From assembly GCA_004292985.1 (NCBI GenBank), contig RDXT01000836.1, positions 1-12,401 of the forward strand: a DNA stretch of 12,401 bases. Reading direction: 5' to 3'. Made by a program: the position numbers and the translations under genes. A model generated the notes under the pieces. It searched no databases. It saw only the letters and a list, made by a program, of their open reading frames with translations, and was not told the DNA's origin. This document shows positions 9,501-12,401 of the stretch, piece by piece (the first letter of the stretch is position 1; the number at the start of each line of letters is the position of its first letter). This DNA is from Bacteroidota bacterium (GTDB lineage Bacteria > Bacteroidota > Bacteroidia > J057).

Positions 9501-9621
9501 CAAATAGTTCGACAGCGTCGTCGTATAGCGACTGATACGAATGGTAAGGCGACAACTGTGCGTGCAATAGCCCCGTTGAGGCGATCCATAGCAGGCACAG
9601 GAAAGCAAGGTTTCTCTTCAT
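6544..9621 (-). CDS. Large secreted TPR-repeat protein (1025 aa)
   Basis: The start is the ATG at 9621, which gives a clean signal peptide (MKRNLAFLCLLWIASTGLLHAQ, residues 1-22); the frame extends to 9684 but those 21 residues would precede the signal. The rest (about 28-1010) is a nearly continuous array of tetratricopeptide-type helix pairs. Typical units are NYEDAYLAFQEL, DYARSIRYFESVP, QYEQAAAIFDRLIRTYKNSEY and NTAQAITYFKKVLSDYG, and the pattern of sister units with YPKSP turns resembles YbgF/BamD-like TPRs. There is no lipobox cysteine, no membrane span after the signal and no enzyme domain. Such proteins act as scaffolds, so a periplasmic adaptor for the barrel encoded directly downstream is the best inference. 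It is the first gene of the probable three-gene operon. Confidence 0.92.
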   Translation of the reverse strand: MKRNLAFLCLLWIASTGLLHAQLSPYHSYQSLYDDAVELFDKQKFGAAISSAGAFLAEERNLRNQSNNDLHVNARYIQAISAIRLDRPEALALMEAFLREFSDNTKASLVRYNLGNYFFDKKTYKKAIIPYLDAWQAGNLPQELGNETVYKLAYSYFMEKNLSQATRFFELAASQSNPFQEDARYYRSVILYQEKNYEDAYLAFQELKSSTKYGKEIKVYLANTLFELKRYPELYTLADELVAEPKLEGKESQVYYIVANAGFERSDYSRTTEYFDRYLKARGQMKRNDYFRYGFAQYKLGEFRPAAGNLERAVGQADTLSQAASYYLGFCYLQLKDELSAKTAFQKASQSVRGGNRAIEEDALFQYGKVCFATESYSDALTGLTAFTEKYPKSPNIEEVQAMIGETYLFSRDYARSIRYFESVPRSSARVKKAYQLVCFYYGLELYEKPDYDRANSYLSKAVDNPFDPDMALSARYWTGESLFRKGDIKSARSVWDSYLKAPGATANEYYARASYGLGWTYFKEKSYSQANRSFDEYIARAGASEPKNYLVDAYLRAGDCAFVQKSYAKANTYYNKAAAQGFAYQDYAEYQQAEALLRQRQYEQAAAIFDRLIRTYKNSEYRDNALDKISDVYASNLGNNDKAAQYAQTLVTDYPKSPLAADAYNRLALVAYNKGNTAQAITYFKKVLSDYGRDERNSKIALDNLAGLLSEAEFDRVLRDYRSSSPETNNNLAELVFNTGKDRFYAGNYTSAIEQFSSYIKDYKNGPDFFEALVFRARSFRETKQFQKALADFQAVYSTTSTNAFTAVAQQEAAEVKFELKDFNGSLALYQDLLNTAGRTENQVIALFGIANNQKALGRFDRAIDALIQIAENNEAEEYSRTQALVEVGQCQYLDGKPDDALATFKQVENDSKNIFGAQSQYMIAQINYDQGKALKNRGNTAQAQAKFTAVRDAAVYFSNTYPSFNYEKAQTFLVAADAYYEMGNVFQAKGTLESLAAEERFPDIQKKARERLDKIIAAEGGSN

Positions 9622-9682
9622 CTGGGTGAATTTTTGCTTAAAGTACACAGTTTGTCTTAAATAATCGCACAAAGCACATGCC

Positions 9683-9695
9683 ATCCTCTGAGGAT
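9683..9695. promoter_or_regulatory. Short palindrome in divergent intergenic region
   Basis: ATCCTC-T-GAGGAT is a 13-base palindrome with a one-base centre, 62 bases upstream of the TPR gene start. It could be an operator for the minus-strand operon. No known regulator site is recognised, and a 6-bp half-site can occur by chance. Confidence 0.25.
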
Positions 9696-9762
9696 TCCAA
9701 GGCTTATTCCATTGACTCCCGGTTTTTTTTCAGGTTGCACGGATTTACGTAGGGTTGGCGCA

Positions 9763-9823
9763 GGCTTTGTAAATAGTTCATGTAATGAATCATTAACTTA
9801 TGTAGAGACTATTTACGCAAGCC
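9763..9823. promoter_or_regulatory. Imperfect hairpin with a nested palindrome upstream of the small ORF
   Basis: GTAAATAGT (9769-9777) pairs with ACTATTTAC (9808-9816). After a 1x2 internal loop the stem continues as GGCTT (9763-9767) with AAGCC (9819-9823), giving 14 bp in all. The 30-base loop holds a 13-base palindrome, TAATGA-A-TCATTA (9783-9795). It has no T-run, so it is not an intrinsic terminator. It lies 33 bases before the start at 9856 and could be an operator region, or a leader structure if transcription begins upstream of it. Confidence 0.35.
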
Positions 9824-9855
9824 TTACGTTATTCAGCCTGTCAAACCTCAATATC

Positions 9856-10047
9856 ATGTATTACATCCGGAAAATGGCAGAGAAGTGGGCGGTGTACAAC
9901 AACAGCACCCGGAAAAGCCGGTCACTCGATGACCAGGAGATCCAGCTTATTCTCTCAGAGTTTCCCAATCTGCGAAATTCCCTTGCTCAAGGCAGTACGC
10001 TCACGTATTTCCGCAACCGGATCAAATCGCTGGCCGATTTACCTTAG
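9856..10047 (+). CDS. Small basic hypothetical protein (63 aa)
   Basis: I do not recognise this family. The chosen start is the ATG at 9856 (MYYIRKMAEKWAVYNN); the frame is open back to a TTG at 9712, but that extension runs through the structured intergenic region. A second possible start is the ATG at 9874 (MAEKWAV). The product is basic and mostly polar, probably helical (LDDQEIQLILSEFPNLRNSL, then TYFRNRIKSLADLP), with no signal peptide or membrane span. Support for it being real is its position between a structured upstream region and an intrinsic terminator 30 bases after its stop. It stands alone and is divergent from the TPR operon. A DNA-, RNA- or protein-binding role is possible but not shown. 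Confidence 0.6.
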   Translation: MYYIRKMAEKWAVYNNSTRKSRSLDDQEIQLILSEFPNLRNSLAQGSTLTYFRNRIKSLADLP

Positions 10048-10077
10048 GATTGCGGTTACAATTACCCCACAATGAAC

Positions 10078-10105
10078 AAAAGCCTCCCCCCCAGGAGGCT
10101 TTTTT
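10078..10105 (+). terminator. Rho-independent terminator after the small ORF
   Basis: AAAAGCCTCC (10078-10087) pairs perfectly with GGAGGCTTTT (10094-10103) around a C-rich 6-base loop, and the T-run continues to 10105. It isolates the 63-aa gene from the phosphatase gene downstream. Confidence 0.9.
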
Positions 10106-10184
10106 GGTATATATAGAGGATTATCCGCTGCAAAAAGTTGAATTTTCACCGGGAGAACCTAAATTAGCCCGCTCGAATCATCGT

Positions 10185-10216
10185 TTTTCCGAAAATAATA
10201 TCGTATGTTCGGAAAA
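10185..10216. promoter_or_regulatory. 9-bp inverted repeat (candidate operator) at the phosphatase promoter
   Basis: TTTTCCGAA (10185-10193) and its exact complement TTCGGAAAA (10208-10216) are separated by 14 bases, with centres 23 bases apart (about two helical turns). The right arm ends directly against the likely -7 element, and the repeat spans where the -33 contact would fall. This geometry suits a dimeric repressor or a regulator that replaces -33 contacts. There is no U-tract, so it is not a terminator. Confidence 0.5.
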
Positions 10217-10224
10217 TATCTTTG
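10217..10224 (+). promoter_or_regulatory. Candidate Bacteroidota -7 promoter element
   Basis: TATCTTTG matches the TAnnTTTG consensus of the primary sigma factor in this phylum. It lies 22 bases upstream of the ATG at 10247, implying a short leader. No good TTTG-like -33 element is seen at the usual spacing, so the promoter may depend on an activator. Confidence 0.5.
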
Positions 10225-10246
10225 CTAAACCCCAGAAGAACTATAC

Positions 10247-12220
10247 ATGAAGATCCAGATCGCACAGCCTGTAGCCTTGCATGAAGCCGGCAGCCGTGAC
10301 ATCAATGAGGATTTTATCTATCCTCTGCTCAATAATGCAACTGCTGAAGATCGTCTTTTTGTCGTGTGTGACGGAGAAGGCGGCCCCCGCTCAGGGGATG
10401 AGGCAGCTAAAATGGCAGCCCTGAGTCTCGCCAAATATCTGGTAACGACCCCTCCGGGCGATATGATGGATCAGGAGTATCTCGACCTCGCCATCGCCCG
10501 GGTAGAGATGACACTCCTCTCTTATAAGGAAGAGCACCCGGAATCGCGGAGCATGGCCCTGTCTATGGCCCTCGCTTATCTGGGCAATACCCACATCACC
10601 CTCGCATGGATCGGCACCTGCCGCGCCTATTTTTATGATGCGGACAAAGAGCTGCTCCTGCTCCCTGAGGAGTCGCGCGATGCAAAAGCCACCGGCGCCC
10701 GCATCACGGGCAGCGAAGTGCCCCAGAGACTGAATGTGCGCCATATTTCCTATGAAGAAACCGGACGTGGCGACTGCCTCTTCATCTCCAGCGACGGAGT
10801 AAGCGAGCATGTGGATGACCGCAGCCTCACTACCGTGCTCAAAACGGCCCAGTCATCCGCCATGGACCTTAGCCTCGAAGAAATCCGCGCACTGAGCCAG
10901 AACTTTACCCAGGACAATTACTCCTGCTACCTGGTTTTGATAGATAAGGTCGAAAATGAGCAGGAAGCACCTGCCGCCCTGCCGCCCGTCGAAGAGCCTG
11001 TGATCAACGAAGAGCGGGCCGGAAAACTGATTAAGCAGGGAATTTTCGCCATGCTAGGCCTGCTGCTGGTGAGCCTTGTCGCGCTGGCCTGGTGGGCTAC
11101 CCGCAAGACCGACTACGACCGCTTTATGGCCCGGGCAGAAGAAAGCCTGAAAAGCAAAAACTTCCAGGAAGCCATCGTCTGGTACGACAGCGCTGTGGCA
11201 GCCCAGGGCGCTACAGCCGAAGACAAGTCCAGAGCATCGGGAAAACGCGGAGAAGCGATGTCCCTGCTGAGCGAGCAGATAGACAACTCGCCGGAGACCC
11301 TGATCGAAAATGCAGGCGAATTTCTCCGCCTGGGCAATTATGAGCAGGCGATCGAGTCCTTCCGCAAGGCACAGGATGTTACCGGAGCCGACTCCAATCT
11401 GAAGGTGCTTTTTCCTGCCGAAAAAATGGGCGAAGCGCTCATCAGAAGAGCCAACCAGCTCTACGAAGCCAAAAACCGCGACTGCAACCAGATCGCGCAG
11501 CTCTATGCTGAAGGTCTCAAAATCTTCGCATCTGCCGAAGCCAAGTCGCGTGACAACGCGCTGATCAGCCAGGCACAAAAACAGCAGCTGGGCTGCGAAA
11601 AAGAGATGGCCGAAGCCGCCAAAAAAGGAGGAAGCAACATAGCTGCTGCCACCCCCTCAGGGACCAATCCTGCTGCCCGCGAGCGCTCCGTAGCACCTCA
11701 GGAAGCGGCCAAACCCAAAACCCAGACAAGCGCACCCGCTTCCTCTGCCTCAAATACTTCCGCCGCAGAACGCACCCGCACGGTAGCCGCACCTGCCACA
11801 GGCAGCTCAGATGCAGCGACTCCGGCCAAACTCTCCGCCGCAGAGACCAAAGCCCTCAAGGCAGAAATGGCCGACGGCAAACGACTCTATGAGCAGGCCA
11901 AGGCCAGTGGCTCCAGCTTTGAATACAAAGCCGCAGCCCAGCACCTGGAGCGCGCCGCTCCGGTACTTGATGGCGAAGGCTCCTACCTGCTGGCCTACCT
12001 CTACCGCACAGGTCTGGGCGTGAAAAAAGACGATGCCCGCGCCATCAAATATGCCCAGCGCTCTGCAAACCAGAACTGGCCTTCGGGGCAATACCTCTAC
12101 GGCAAAATGCTGCTCGACAGAGGCGGCGCCAAAGACCGTCAAACGGCCATTCAGGTGCTGCAAAAGGCTGCCAACCAGAACAATATAGAGGCAATCAACC
12201 TGCTCAAAACGATCCGCTGA
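10247..12220 (+). CDS. PP2C-like phosphatase domain fused through a membrane span to TPR/Sel1 repeats
   Basis: The protein has 657 residues from the ATG at 10247. Residues 1-235 are a PP2C-type Ser/Thr phosphatase domain. The metal-ligand motifs are present: SRDINEDF (E21, D22), VVCDGEGG (D42), ISSDGVSEHV (D183) and QDNYSCYLVLI (D223). The usual VGDSRAY motif reads IGTCRAY (122-128), losing the Asp, so activity may be altered. A single transmembrane span at about 266-284 (IFAMLGLLLVSLVALAWW) is followed by TPR-like units (about 295-378; KNFQEAIVWYDSAVAAQ and GNYEQAIESFRKAQ), an Ala/Pro/Ser/Thr-rich linker (about 460-535) and Sel1-like repeats (about 575-652; LAYLYRTGLGVKKDDARAIKYAQRSA). With no signal peptide, the phosphatase should be cytoplasmic and the repeats periplasmic. 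The role is inferred as dephosphorylating Ser/Thr-phosphoproteins in response to an envelope signal; no partner kinase lies in the window. aroC follows after 8 bases, probably co-transcribed. Confidence 0.88.
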   Translation: MKIQIAQPVALHEAGSRDINEDFIYPLLNNATAEDRLFVVCDGEGGPRSGDEAAKMAALSLAKYLVTTPPGDMMDQEYLDLAIARVEMTLLSYKEEHPESRSMALSMALAYLGNTHITLAWIGTCRAYFYDADKELLLLPEESRDAKATGARITGSEVPQRLNVRHISYEETGRGDCLFISSDGVSEHVDDRSLTTVLKTAQSSAMDLSLEEIRALSQNFTQDNYSCYLVLIDKVENEQEAPAALPPVEEPVINEERAGKLIKQGIFAMLGLLLVSLVALAWWATRKTDYDRFMARAEESLKSKNFQEAIVWYDSAVAAQGATAEDKSRASGKRGEAMSLLSEQIDNSPETLIENAGEFLRLGNYEQAIESFRKAQDVTGADSNLKVLFPAEKMGEALIRRANQLYEAKNRDCNQIAQLYAEGLKIFASAEAKSRDNALISQAQKQQLGCEKEMAEAAKKGGSNIAAATPSGTNPAARERSVAPQEAAKPKTQTSAPASSASNTSAAERTRTVAAPATGSSDAATPAKLSAAETKALKAEMADGKRLYEQAKASGSSFEYKAAAQHLERAAPVLDGEGSYLLAYLYRTGLGVKKDDARAIKYAQRSANQNWPSGQYLYGKMLLDRGGAKDRQTAIQVLQKAANQNNIEAINLLKTIR

Positions 12221-12228
12221 GGCCTTTT

Positions 12229-12401
12229 ATGTCCAATACCTTCGGGACGATCTACACCCTTACCACCTACGGCGAATCGCACGGGGAAGGCATAGGGGCA
12301 GTGATTGACGGCTGCCCTGCCGGGCTGCGGCTCGACCTGGACTTTATCCAGTCCGAACTCGACCGCAGGAAACCGGGCCAGAGCCGCATCACGACCCAGC
12401 G
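12229..12401 (+). CDS. aroC: Chorismate synthase (3' partial, first 57 residues)
   Basis: The ATG at 12229 opens a frame that runs off the window end. The visible residues contain the chorismate synthase signature GESHGEGIGAVIDGCPAGL (about 15-33), followed by ELDRRKPGQSRITTQR, the conserved FMN/EPSP-binding region. The enzyme converts 5-enolpyruvylshikimate-3-phosphate to chorismate, the last step of the shikimate pathway, in the cytoplasm, using reduced FMN. It starts 8 bases after the stop of the phosphatase gene, so it is probably transcribed with it, although no functional link is evident. Confidence 0.96.
   Translation, partial: MSNTFGTIYTLTTYGESHGEGIGAVIDGCPAGLRLDLDFIQSELDRRKPGQSRITTQ

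Noticed and set aside
9622..9684. Extension of the TPR protein by 21 residues
   Set aside because: The extra residues would sit in front of a complete signal peptide that starts at the ATG at 9621.
2496..10105. Terminator hairpins considered as CRISPR or mobile-element repeats
   Set aside because: The three hairpins (2496-2531, 3617-3664, 10078-10105) differ in sequence, each follows a gene stop, and each has a T-run; there are no regularly spaced repeats, transposase genes or target-site duplications.
10050..10250. 66-codon frame before the phosphatase gene
   Set aside because: It starts with TTG, runs through the terminator at 10078-10105 and the operator/promoter region, and overlaps the phosphatase start; its translation is Pro-rich and shows no domain.

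Overview
The window looks like chromosomal DNA of a member of the Bacteroidota. The evidence is a C-terminal type IX secretion (T9SS) sorting domain, a HU-like/SPOR membrane protein of a type typical of the phylum, a TonB-receptor-like barrel without a plug, no obvious Shine-Dalgarno sequences, and a TAnnTTTG-type promoter element. The fibronectin-like module before the sorting domain resembles those of Saprospiria/Cytophagia proteins, but I cannot fix the class. I see no mobile element, CRISPR array, tRNA or rRNA. The genes share similar base composition, so the window reads as resident envelope-related genome rather than a horizontally acquired island.

Layout. (1) 1-2475, plus strand: the 3' end of a large secreted multidomain adhesin-like protein (PKD and Ig-like modules, an H-type-lectin-like module, a fibronectin-like module, a T9SS sorting domain). 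It converges on the next gene at a bidirectional terminator (2496-2531). (2) 2550-9621, minus strand: four cell-envelope genes. Read in the direction of transcription they are a 1025-aa periplasmic TPR protein (9621-6544), a plug-less outer-membrane barrel (6514-4856), a HU-like/transmembrane/SPOR protein (4832-3681), a strong terminator (3617-3664), then a separately transcribed secreted protein with three SPOR domains (3530-2550). The first three are 23-29 bases apart and probably form one operon. (3) 9622-9855: a divergent intergenic region with two short palindromes and a longer imperfect hairpin. (4) 9856-10047, plus: a small basic protein of unknown function with its own terminator (10078-10105). 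(5) 10247-12401, plus: a PP2C-like phosphatase joined through one membrane span to TPR/Sel1 repeats, followed 8 bases later by the start of aroC (chorismate synthase), cut by the window end. A 9-bp inverted repeat abuts the likely -7 box of the phosphatase gene.

How the genes may work together (inference): the minus-strand cluster could span the envelope, with HU-like domains in the cytoplasm, SPOR domains on peptidoglycan, a long TPR scaffold in the periplasm and a barrel in the outer membrane. The phosphatase protein also has a cytoplasmic domain joined to a periplasmic repeat region, and it is the other unusual architecture here. The individual families are known. What deserves follow-up is their combination and the degenerate phosphatase motif.

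Four start codons were placed internally to the longest open frames (6514, 9621, 4832, 9856), because the upstream extensions begin with TTG or place residues before a clear signal peptide or domain.
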